Shown here: positions 7,693 to 14,830 of the stretch, piece by piece
Layout: each line of letters begins with the position of its first letter
Numbering within the stretch: position 1 is the stretch's first letter
Assembly: GCA_947454285.1 (NCBI GenBank)
Contig: CANGJO010000006.1
Location: forward strand, 1 to 25,432
Origin: Microbacteriaceae bacterium
GTDB taxonomy: Bacteria > Actinomycetota > Actinomycetes > Actinomycetales > Microbacteriaceae
Direction: 5' to 3'
DNA: 25,432 bases
Notes under the pieces: model-generated
Databases searched by the model: none
Seen by the model: the letters and a program-made list of their open reading frames with translations, nothing else
Told to the model about the DNA's origin: nothing
Made by a program: the position numbers and the translations under genes

Positions 7693-9551
7693 TTGCCAGA
7701 GTGGTGATTGATTCACCGCTTCCGCAATTAGATAGATTGTTTGACTACTCAATCCCAGATGACCTGATTGGCGAAGTTGTCGTCGGCGTCAGGGTTCGAG
7801 TGCAATTTGGTAGATCAAAAAATCTATTGGACGCTTTCGTCGTAGAACTTGTTGAAAGCAGTGAATTTGCCGGTGAACTTAGTCCCATAGCCGAGTTGGT
7901 CTCGGTTGCCCCGGCACTAGACGCAGCCGTTTTTGCACTCGTTCGTGCGGTTGCCGATCGCCAAGCATCAACTGCGTCGGATGTACTTCGTCTTGCGGTT
8001 CCTGATCGCTCTGTTGCGGTAGAGAAGAAGTGGCTTGAATCTAATTCCGTTGCCCCGAACTCAAAGTCGTTTGACAAGGGAACAAAGCAAACTGCCCTAG
8101 TGGACCCGCACACATCAGACGAGGGCCCTGTGTGGGCAACACAAATTCGCGACAAGTGCATAGCAGCGATTCAAGCGGGCACATCGGTGATTGTGGTTGT
8201 GCCAGACTTCCGCGATCAGGCGGTGTTGCTAGAGGTTCTCAATGTTGCCGAACTAGGTTCTTCCGTGGTCAACTACACAACGGACACTCAAAAGTCCAAG
8301 CGTTATGCTGCCTTCCTTAGTTGCCTCAGTATGGCGTGCAGCATCGTGATTGGCAGTCGATCAGCAATCTATGCGCCGGTAAGAAATCTCGGAGACATCA
8401 TCGTCTGGGATGATGGCGACCCAAGTCACCACGAGCCAACAAGTCCATATAGTCACACCCGCGAAGTGGCGCTGATGCGCCAACGTCTGCAGGAGTGCAA
8501 CTTGCTGTTTCTTGGTCACAGCCGTTCCACCGAAGTATCACGGCTTGTTGCGCTGAAGTTTCTTGAAGATGTGAGTTCACCGTTCAAACTTCCACGTATC
8601 GCAAACACCGATACCGACCTTCGAGTTGATTCAATGGCCTGGAAAGGAATTCGCGAAGGACTCGAGACCGGCCCTGTCTTGGTTCAGGTTGCGTCTAAAG
8701 GAACGGCTACCTCGGTGTTTTGCGCGGCGTGCGACAGACGTGCCGAGTGCGGCACCTGTAATGGTCCGCTTTGGATAGACGAACGCAACTACGTGAAATG
8801 CCGCTGGTGCAACGCAGTGAACATGGACTTCCGTTGTCATGAATGTGCTGGCACAAAACTTAAGCAAGGCTCAGCCGGCGCAACTCGCACGATTGCCGAA
8901 TTCGGCAGAGCGTTCCCCGGCGTGAAGTTAGTTGAAGCCACGGCGGAACTCAAGACTGGAACTCTAAAGGCTGGCAAATTCTTGGTGGTTGCAACACCCG
9001 GAGCCGAGCCAAGAGTAGTCGGTGGATACTCTTCCGTAGTCATCCTGGATGCGAATCGTGCCTTGAATCGCGATACCCTTCGTGCTACTGAGGACGCTGT
9101 TCGAACCTGGTCAAACGCTATTGCCTTGGGTAGTGCGGATTCAAGAAGCGTCTTGGTAGGTGTAGCCGGCGGCCTGGCAAACAAGTTCTCACTTTGGTCG
9201 CAGGCAGAGATTGCGCAACGTGAGTTCGCGACCAGAGCAGAACTTAGATTTCCTCCGGCGATCAGGCTTGCTTCGATTGGCACTACAAAAGAATTAGCTC
9301 AAGTGGTTCAATCTGAATTGGCTAAACAACCCAACCTGGAAGTTCTTGGTCCATTGCCACTGACCGAACGTGGAGTTAGTTCCGAGTGGCGAATTCTGAT
9401 TAAGTACGAGTACTCGGATGGTGCAAAGTTGGCTGAATCACTAAAGGCTCTTGCTCTCAAACTGTCTTCTGGTCAACAACGCGTGAGTACTAAATCTGGA
9501 CGCACAATGAGACCAATCCGCATCAAGATGGATGATGTCGAAGTAATCTAG
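7689..9551 (+). CDS. priA: PriA-like replication restart protein lacking helicase motifs
   Basis: PriA recognises stalled forks and reloads the replisome. The 620 residues keep the N-terminal 3'-end-binding domain (VVIDSPLPQLDRLFDYSIP, 5-23) and the zinc region with eight cysteines in CxxC pairs (345/348, 354/357, 371/374, 383/386). The helicase core is degenerate. Where E. coli has the GxTGSGKT P-loop, this protein has a stretch around residues 138-152 with no glycine-lysine loop. The DEEH box is replaced by WDDGDPSHH (240-248). This matches actinobacterial PriA, thought to have no helicase activity. ATGA overlap with coaBC. metK, often found between coaBC and priA, is not here. Confidence 0.93.
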   Translation: MIARVVIDSPLPQLDRLFDYSIPDDLIGEVVVGVRVRVQFGRSKNLLDAFVVELVESSEFAGELSPIAELVSVAPALDAAVFALVRAVADRQASTASDVLRLAVPDRSVAVEKKWLESNSVAPNSKSFDKGTKQTALVDPHTSDEGPVWATQIRDKCIAAIQAGTSVIVVVPDFRDQAVLLEVLNVAELGSSVVNYTTDTQKSKRYAAFLSCLSMACSIVIGSRSAIYAPVRNLGDIIVWDDGDPSHHEPTSPYSHTREVALMRQRLQECNLLFLGHSRSTEVSRLVALKFLEDVSSPFKLPRIANTDTDLRVDSMAWKGIREGLETGPVLVQVASKGTATSVFCAACDRRAECGTCNGPLWIDERNYVKCRWCNAVNMDFRCHECAGTKLKQGSAGATRTIAEFGRAFPGVKLVEATAELKTGTLKAGKFLVVATPGAEPRVVGGYSSVVILDANRALNRDTLRATEDAVRTWSNAIALGSADSRSVLVGVAGGLANKFSLWSQAEIAQREFATRAELRFPPAIRLASIGTTKELAQVVQSELAKQPNLEVLGPLPLTERGVSSEWRILIKYEYSDGAKLAESLKALALKLSSGQQRVSTKSGRTMRPIRIKMDDVEVI

Positions 9552-9557
9552 AAACCT

Positions 9558-10487
9558 ATGAGAGTAATTTTTGCTGGAACGCCGCTGAATGCAGCCGCGA
9601 CGCTGATTGCACTTAAAAAATCGGGCATCGATATTGTTGGAGTGCTTACCCGCACCGATGCACCGATTGGTCGCAAAAAGATCCTCACTCAATCGCCCGT
9701 GGCAGATGCCGCTGAGGTTTTGGGTATTCCTGTGGTGAAGGCAAACCAAGTAGACGAGAGTGCACTTAGCCAACTGCAATCCCTCAACGCTGATCTTGGG
9801 GTCGTCGTTGCCTATGGCGCTTTTCTCAATGAAACTACTTTGCAGTCCCTACCTAAGGGTTGGATCAACTTGCACTACAGCCTGCTTCCTGACTTGCGCG
9901 GAGCTGCTCCCGTGCAACACGCGCTGCTGCAGGGTTTAGGTTCAACTGGTGTGACCGCCTTTCAGCTGGATAAGGGAATGGATACCGGTCCAATTCTTTT
10001 GCAGGCGCCTACTGTAATCGAACCTGATGAAAATGCTGGGAGACTTCTGAATCGCCTTACCGACTTAGGCGTCAGCGTCTTACTTGAACTTTTGCCGAGC
10101 ATTGCAGCTGGGATCGCAAAGCAAACACCTCAAGATGACTCTCGTGCAACATTCGCGCCAAAAATTAGTCGTTCTCATGCCCTGATCGATTGGAAACAGT
10201 CGGCAATGAGTATTCAGCAGCTGGTGCTAGCCATGAATCCTGAGCCGATGGCCTGGACGACACTTGATGAGGAAAGCTTCCGAATCCTAGACGCCAGAGC
10301 CTACCGAGGCGATTATCTCCAAGCCTCACCAGGGACTATTCAATCAATTGACGAAAAAGTTCTAGTCGCCTGCAATAGCGGTGCTCTCCAACTAATCAAT
10401 GTGCAACCTGCCGGTAAAAACGAGATGTCAGCGTCTGATTGGTACCGCGGCGTAAAGAACAAGGAGAACCTTGTCCTCGGCTCCTAA
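9558..10487 (+). CDS. fmt: Methionyl-tRNA formyltransferase
   Basis: Formylates initiator Met-tRNA using 10-formyltetrahydrofolate. The 309 residues show the N-terminal IFAGTP, the catalytic set Asn104, His106 and Asp142 in NLHYSLLPDLRGAAPVQ and DKGMDTGPIL, and a C-terminal tRNA-binding domain starting near residue 203. The start is six bases after priA. TAATCT lies eight bases before the ATG and AGAAA is close by, so the initiation signal is unclear. The 3' end overlaps the rsmB start by 17 bases. The deformylase gene often found near fmt is not in this window. Confidence 0.97.
   Translation: MRVIFAGTPLNAAATLIALKKSGIDIVGVLTRTDAPIGRKKILTQSPVADAAEVLGIPVVKANQVDESALSQLQSLNADLGVVVAYGAFLNETTLQSLPKGWINLHYSLLPDLRGAAPVQHALLQGLGSTGVTAFQLDKGMDTGPILLQAPTVIEPDENAGRLLNRLTDLGVSVLLELLPSIAAGIAKQTPQDDSRATFAPKISRSHALIDWKQSAMSIQQLVLAMNPEPMAWTTLDEESFRILDARAYRGDYLQASPGTIQSIDEKVLVACNSGALQLINVQPAGKNEMSASDWYRGVKNKENLVLGS
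10461..10466 (+). promoter_or_regulatory. Shine-Dalgarno site that fixes the TTG start of rsmB
   Basis: AAGGAG lies four bases before the TTG at 10471, within the end of fmt. The next candidate, ATG at 10492, has no purine-rich site at a working distance, so the TTG is preferred. Confidence 0.75.
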
Positions 10488-11853
10488 GCAAATGCGAACT
10501 TCATCAAGAACCGTTGCATTGGAACTCTTGTTCGCAGTTGAGCTTGACGATGCATACGCAAATCTCTTGCTGCCAAAACTACTCACCGCTTCACGCCTTG
10601 ACGAGCGTGATTCGGCGCTGGCTCAAGAACTGAGTTTTGGAACTTTGCGTTGGCAGCTCTTTTATGACCGTGTGATTGAGGAGTGTGCAAAGCGGTACGC
10701 CGATGAGATTGAATTGAAGGCGCTAATAGTTTTGCGACTCGGCGCACACCAGTTACTGGGAATGCGAACCCCAGCCCACGCTGCTCTCGACGAAACTGTT
10801 GAGCTTGCAAAGCAATTTGTCAGCAGGGGAGCAGCAGGTTTCGTAAATGGAGTACTGCGCAGAGTCAGTGAACGAACCCGAGACGAATGGTTAGGAATAG
10901 TACTAACCGGTCTGGAAAACCCTGCCGAGAAACTAGCGGTTGAGTTCTCGCATCCGATCTGGGTAGTTAAAGCACTACAGCAATCACTTGCGCTTGACGG
11001 TCGTGAATCCGAGTTGCAGGACCTGCTACTGGCCGACAACATCGCACCACTGGTTAGCCTGGTTGCTCTGCCAGGTCTTGCTAGAAAATCAGATTTCGAA
11101 GACTTGCCGATCGGGCCAGCAAGTCCTATCGGTGCTCAATTGGATTCTGGTGATCCAAATAATCTGACTGCATTCCGTGAAGGAAGAATTCGCGTGCAAG
11201 ATCAAGGTTCGCAACTTGCGGCACTTGCTCTTGTTGAAGCAAAGCCAATCGGCAAGAACGAAGAATGGCTAGACCTTTGTGCTGGTCCTGGCGGCAAGGC
11301 GGCATTGCTTGCAGCTGAGGCCCAGGTTAACGGAGCAAAACTTACTTGTAATGAAGTTGCGCCGCACAGAGCGAAGCTGGTTCGCCAAGCACTAGCGGTA
11401 GTTGGCGACAGGATTCAGGTGACCGTTGAGGATGGTCGAACCTATTCAAGTAATCACCGAGGACAGTTTGATCGAATACTGCTTGACGCACCTTGCACTG
11501 GACTTGGTGCATTGCGACGCCGACCAGAATCTCGCTGGCGTAAAGCGCAAGCTGACGTCGCCGAACTTAGTCACTTGCAAGAAGAATTACTCCAAAGTGC
11601 TTGGGATTGCCTAAAGCCCAGTGGAGTACTTGCTTATGTAACCTGCTCACCGCATCTAGCCGAAACCAACGCAATCGTTGACTGGGCCAAAAAGAAGCTT
11701 TCCGGCCTTGAGCTTCTTGATGCAAATGGCGTCTTGGCCGGCATCAACCCAAATCTGCACCTAAATCGAAACCGTAAAACTGCCCAACTCTGGCCGCACA
11801 TCCACCAAACAGATGCCATGTTCATTGCTCTGTTCACCAAGACGTCCAACTAA
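10471..11853 (+). CDS. rsmB: 16S rRNA (cytosine-C5) methyltransferase, RsmB/Fmu family
   Basis: Uses S-adenosylmethionine to methylate a cytosine of 16S rRNA (C967 in E. coli). The 460 residues have an N-terminal NusB-like RNA-binding domain (about 10-145) and a C-terminal Rossmann methyltransferase domain. Visible motifs are the SAM-binding LDLCAGPGGKAALL (267-280), DAPCTGLGALRRRPESRW with Cys342, and TCSPHLAETN with Cys392. The two cysteines are the pair used by m5C methyltransferases for attack and release. The TTG start is chosen from its AAGGAG site. It follows fmt as in other actinobacteria (fmu in M. tuberculosis). The exact target base is inferred from the family. Confidence 0.94.
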   Translation: MSSAPKQMRTSSRTVALELLFAVELDDAYANLLLPKLLTASRLDERDSALAQELSFGTLRWQLFYDRVIEECAKRYADEIELKALIVLRLGAHQLLGMRTPAHAALDETVELAKQFVSRGAAGFVNGVLRRVSERTRDEWLGIVLTGLENPAEKLAVEFSHPIWVVKALQQSLALDGRESELQDLLLADNIAPLVSLVALPGLARKSDFEDLPIGPASPIGAQLDSGDPNNLTAFREGRIRVQDQGSQLAALALVEAKPIGKNEEWLDLCAGPGGKAALLAAEAQVNGAKLTCNEVAPHRAKLVRQALAVVGDRIQVTVEDGRTYSSNHRGQFDRILLDAPCTGLGALRRRPESRWRKAQADVAELSHLQEELLQSAWDCLKPSGVLAYVTCSPHLAETNAIVDWAKKKLSGLELLDANGVLAGINPNLHLNRNRKTAQLWPHIHQTDAMFIALFTKTSN

Positions 11854-11858
11854 ATCGC

Positions 11859-11870
11859 TAGGCTTGTTTC
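11859..11870 (+). promoter_or_regulatory. Possible leaderless -10 element before rpe
   Basis: TAGGCT (11859-11864) is six bases before the rpe ATG, the same hexamer and spacing as at gmk. There is no recognisable -35 and no strong Shine-Dalgarno sequence in the 17-base spacer. AGG within the hexamer is the only alternative ribosome site. Confidence 0.35.
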
Positions 11871-12545
11871 ATGAGCCGCGCAAGAATTAATCCAAGTATT
11901 CTTTCTGCCGATTTTGCCAACTTCCAATCTGAGTTCGCGTCCATAGCCAATAGCGACCTGATTCACGTTGACGTCATGGATAACAATTTTGTGCCAAACC
12001 TAACCTTTGGTCTTCCAATGGTTCAGCGCATGCAACAGATCACTCCTAAACCCCTGGATGTGCACCTGATGATTGCCAACGTTGACAAGTGGGCTCCCGG
12101 CTACGCAGAGACTGGCGCCTTCTCAGTAACATTCCACGCCGAGGCTTCCGAAAACCCAGTGCAGCTTGCAAGGAAACTCAGGTCTATCGGCGCTCGTGCG
12201 GGCGTCGCGATCAAACCCGGCACAGCCGTTGACGGATTTTTGGATGACCTGGCTGAATTCGATCAGCTGCTGGTGATGACCGTTGAACCTGGCTTTGGTG
12301 GCCAAGCCCTAATCGAAGATACGCTCACCAAGGTAAGCGCCGCTCGCCGTCGCATTGATCAAGACAAGCTTGATGTTTGGTTACAGGTAGATGGCGGAAT
12401 CGACGAAAACAATATCCAACGAGTTGCCGAACTTGGGGCCGATACTTTTGTTGCCGGAAGTGCAGTATTCAAGTCTGCCGACCGCGCCAAGCAAATCCAA
12501 GACTTGCGCGAATTAGCCGAAATTGGCATTTCACACCGACATTAG
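11871..12545 (+). CDS. rpe: Ribulose-phosphate 3-epimerase
   Basis: Interconverts ribulose 5-phosphate and xylulose 5-phosphate in the pentose phosphate pathway. The 224 residues form a TIM barrel. It opens with INPSILSADFA. Putative metal and acid/base residues are His32, Asp34, His65 and Asp174 in HVDVMD, DVHLMI and VDGGI. The phosphate-binding loop is VEPGFGGQ (138-145). The length is normal. It sits between rsmB and hisE, so it may be transcribed with either, although a promoter for hisE follows it directly. Through ribose 5-phosphate it connects to the PRPP used by the his and trp genes downstream. Confidence 0.97.
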   Translation: MSRARINPSILSADFANFQSEFASIANSDLIHVDVMDNNFVPNLTFGLPMVQRMQQITPKPLDVHLMIANVDKWAPGYAETGAFSVTFHAEASENPVQLARKLRSIGARAGVAIKPGTAVDGFLDDLAEFDQLLVMTVEPGFGGQALIEDTLTKVSAARRRIDQDKLDVWLQVDGGIDENNIQRVAELGADTFVAGSAVFKSADRAKQIQDLRELAEIGISHRH

Positions 12546-12547
12546 TC

Positions 12548-12576
12548 TTGGTTGCCAAGCCTTCAGCGGGTAACCT
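12548..12576 (+). promoter_or_regulatory. Promoter of hisE, probably leaderless
   Basis: TTGGTT (12548-12553) and TAACCT (12571-12576) are separated by 17 bases. The -10 ends six bases before the hisE ATG, placing transcript start on or beside the start codon. No purine-rich ribosome site precedes the ATG (spacer ATTCAA), which supports leaderless translation. A short inverted repeat CTTGG/CCAAG (12547-12551, 12555-12559) overlaps the -35 and could be an operator, though it is short enough to be chance. Confidence 0.6.
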
Positions 12577-12582
12577 ATTCAA

Positions 12583-12846
12583 ATGAAGTCCTTCGAACAG
12601 CTTTTCGCGGAAATTAGCGAAAAGGCCGCAAATCGCCCTGCCGGTTCCGAAACCGTCAAGTGGCTTGATGCCGGCACTCACACAATTGGCAAGAAGATTG
12701 TCGAAGAAGCGGCCGAAGTCTGGATGGCCGCAGAGCATGAAGGCAAAGAGCGTAGCGCCGAGGAAATCTCTCAGCTGATCTACCATCTGCAGGTAATGAT
12801 GGTGAACCTTGGTCTCACCCTTGAAGACCTAGAAAAAAACTTTTAA
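12583..12846 (+). CDS. hisE: Phosphoribosyl-ATP pyrophosphatase
   Basis: Hydrolyses phosphoribosyl-ATP to phosphoribosyl-AMP and pyrophosphate, the second step of histidine synthesis. The 87 residues are a stand-alone all-alpha MazG-like HisE rather than a HisIE fusion. The motifs KKIVEEAAEVWMAAEHE and AEEISQLIYHLQVMM carry the acidic metal-binding residues and match the actinobacterial form. It is the first gene of the his cluster here. The cyclohydrolase HisI is a separate gene 1.6 kb downstream, after hisG and hisF. A leaderless promoter is proposed directly before it. Confidence 0.96.
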   Translation: MKSFEQLFAEISEKAANRPAGSETVKWLDAGTHTIGKKIVEEAAEVWMAAEHEGKERSAEEISQLIYHLQVMMVNLGLTLEDLEKNF

Positions 12847-12857
12847 TCACTTCATTC

Positions 12858-12862
12858 GAAAG
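12858..12862 (+). promoter_or_regulatory. Shine-Dalgarno site supporting the TTG start of hisG
   Basis: GAAAG, matching the AGAAAGGAGG complement of the 16S rRNA tail, ends eight bases before TTG 12871. No ATG or GTG start is available before the conserved VAVPNKG of HisG. Confidence 0.55.
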
Positions 12863-12870
12863 ATAAAACT

Positions 12871-13710
12871 TTGCTAAGAGTCGCAGTACCAAATAAGGGA
12901 ATCCTTTCAGATTCCGCCATTCTCATGCTCAAAGAAGCGGGCTACACCGTTCGTCGCGATCCCAAGGATCTGCACGTTGTTGACCAAGCACACAACATTG
13001 AGTTCTTTTACCTTCGCCCGCGTGACATTGCCACCTATGTTGGCTCTGGTTCGCTAGATGTTGGCTTCACCGGTCTTGACCTATTACTAGACAGTCGCTC
13101 AAAGGCGGTATCTGTTGCCGATCTTGGCTTTGGCGGTTCAACCTTTAGGTTCGCCGGACCGGTTGGCAAGTTCAGCCAACTAAGTGATCTATCTGGCAAG
13201 CGCGTTGCCACTGCTTACCCACACTTGGTTGAAGACTTTCTAAAGAACCAAGACATCAAGGTAGAACTTGTGCAGCTTGATGGTGCTGTTGAGGTCGCCG
13301 TGCAACTTGGTGTGGCCGACGCTGTTGCCGATGTGGTTTCCACCGGAAACACCTTGCGCCAGGCTGGGCTTGAAATTTTTGGACCGGTTATCTTGCAGAG
13401 TTCTGCACAGTTAATCGTTGCGCCAGGCAAACAAGGGGAGCACATCCAACTCTTGCGACGTATGCAGGGCGTACTGGTTGCACGTGAATACGTTATTTTC
13501 GATTACGACTGCCCAACCAATTTGGTCGATCAAGCGTCGGCCATTACTCCGGGAATTGAATCGCCAACCATTTCGCCGCTACGCGATGCCGATTGGGTTG
13601 CAGTACGCGCACTAGTAAAGACTTCTGAGATCAACGCCAAGATGGACGAACTCTACGAAATTGGTGCTCGTGCGATCTTGGTAAGCGCAATTCACGCCGC
13701 GAGAATTTAA
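12871..13710 (+). CDS. hisG: ATP phosphoribosyltransferase, long form
   Basis: Catalyses the committed step of histidine synthesis, joining ATP and PRPP. At 279 residues it is the long form, with a C-terminal ACT-like regulatory domain (about 205-279) that senses histidine in relatives, so no HisZ partner is needed. It begins LRVAVPNKG, has FTGLDLL near residue 68, and carries the PRPP-binding signature in DAVADVVSTGNTLRQAGL. The start codon is TTG; no earlier start fits, and the N terminus agrees with actinobacterial HisG. The stop shares one base with the hisF ATG (TAATG). Confidence 0.96.
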   Translation: MLRVAVPNKGILSDSAILMLKEAGYTVRRDPKDLHVVDQAHNIEFFYLRPRDIATYVGSGSLDVGFTGLDLLLDSRSKAVSVADLGFGGSTFRFAGPVGKFSQLSDLSGKRVATAYPHLVEDFLKNQDIKVELVQLDGAVEVAVQLGVADAVADVVSTGNTLRQAGLEIFGPVILQSSAQLIVAPGKQGEHIQLLRRMQGVLVAREYVIFDYDCPTNLVDQASAITPGIESPTISPLRDADWVAVRALVKTSEINAKMDELYEIGARAILVSAIHAARI

Positions 13711-14471
13711 TGTCTCTCTCAGTAAGGGTGATTCCCTGCTTAGACGTTGCCGATGGTCGCGTAGTAAAGGGAGTCAACTTTCTAAATCTTCGCGATGCCG
13801 GTGACCCAATTGAGCTGGCCGCAAAGTACTACACCGATGGCGCCGACGAGCTAACTTTCTTGGATGTGCACGCCACCGTGGACAATCGCTCAACCATGTA
13901 CGACTTGGTTACAGCTTGTGCAGAGCAAGTGTTCATTCCGCTCACCGTTGGTGGCGGAATTCGCGAAGTTGACCACGTAGCAAAATTGCTTGGCGCAGGT
14001 GCAGACAAAATCAGCGTGGGTTCAGCTGGAATTGCCAACCCTCAACTGCTAAGCAACATTGCAAATCGTTTTGGAAATCAAGTTCTAGTGATCTCACTGG
14101 ATTTAAAGCGTTCCGAAAAAACTGAGTCAGGATTTGTCGTCACCAGTCACGGTGGACGTGAAGAAACCTCCTTAGATGCGATTGCTTGGATAAAGCAGAC
14201 CATTGAACTTGGTGCCGGTGAGCTTTTGGTAAACAGCATCGACGCCGATGGAACCAGGGCTGGCTTCGACACAGATATGCTTCAGGCGGTGCGGGGAATC
14301 GCAGACATTCCGATCATTGCCTCGGGTGGCGCAGGCAAAGCCGCCGACTTTCCTGCGGCCGCAGCTGCCGGAGCAAACGCCATACTCGCTGCATCTATTT
14401 TCCACGAGGGCTCGGTTTCGATAGGTGAAGCCAAGGCTGAACTAAAATTGGCTGGATACGAGACGAGATAG
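13710..14471 (+). CDS. hisF: Imidazole glycerol phosphate synthase cyclase subunit
   Basis: Uses ammonia delivered by HisH to close the imidazole ring, giving IGP and AICAR. The 253 residues form a TIM barrel with duplicated half-barrel signatures. The catalytic aspartates are Asp12 in VIPCLDVADGRVVKG and Asp131 in VISLDLKR. Phosphate-binding glycines appear in TVGGGI and IIASGGAGK. The start shares one base with the hisG stop and the gene ends two bases before hisI. hisH and hisA, often adjacent in other phyla, are not in the window, as is common in actinobacteria. Confidence 0.97.
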   Translation: MSLSVRVIPCLDVADGRVVKGVNFLNLRDAGDPIELAAKYYTDGADELTFLDVHATVDNRSTMYDLVTACAEQVFIPLTVGGGIREVDHVAKLLGAGADKISVGSAGIANPQLLSNIANRFGNQVLVISLDLKRSEKTESGFVVTSHGGREETSLDAIAWIKQTIELGAGELLVNSIDADGTRAGFDTDMLQAVRGIADIPIIASGGAGKAADFPAAAAAGANAILAASIFHEGSVSIGEAKAELKLAGYETR

Positions 14472-14473
14472 CC

Positions 14474-14830
14474 ATGATTGCAAACCGCGAACAACTAACC
14501 AAGTTGCGCTTTAACGAAGCCGGCTTGATTCCTGCTGTCGTGCAGAGTGCGCAGACTAATCGCGTGCTGATGGTTGCGTGGATGAACCTTGAATCAATTG
14601 AACAGACCTTTGCAGTTGGTGAAACCGTATTCTTCTCAAGATCGCGCTCCGAGCTGTGGCACAAGGGAGCTACCTCGGGTAACACCCAGCGCGTTGTAAA
14701 GGTTGAGGTAGATTGCGACAGCGATTGTCTACTGATTCAGGTTGAAGAAAATGGCCCTGCTTGCCACACCGGAACCGAATCTTGCTTTGATACCGCTGTG
14801 CTGGGTGAGGCAGGTACCAACAATGGCTAA
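14474..14830 (+). CDS. hisI: Phosphoribosyl-AMP cyclohydrolase
   Basis: Opens the adenine ring of phosphoribosyl-AMP, the third step of histidine synthesis. The 118 residues are a monofunctional HisI. Motifs include VLMVAWMN, FFSRSRSELWHKG(A)TSGN and the metal-binding VDCDSDC with a later CHTG, giving the zinc cysteines; the aspartates of the first cluster bind magnesium in relatives. It follows hisF after two bases, and its last eight bases overlap the trpE ATG. The his genes therefore run straight into the trp genes with no room for a separate terminator or attenuator. Confidence 0.97.
   Translation: MIANREQLTKLRFNEAGLIPAVVQSAQTNRVLMVAWMNLESIEQTFAVGETVFFSRSRSELWHKGATSGNTQRVVKVEVDCDSDCLLIQVEENGPACHTGTESCFDTAVLGEAGTNNG

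Noticed and set aside
14742..14822. A 27-residue N-terminal extension of TrpE from TTG 14742
   Set aside because: It lies wholly inside hisI in another frame and has no TrpE similarity; ATG 14823 gives the normal N terminus.
14800..14830. A trp attenuator or leader peptide before trpE
   Set aside because: trpE overlaps hisI by eight bases, leaving no leader region, and no short Trp-rich frame or competing hairpins are seen.
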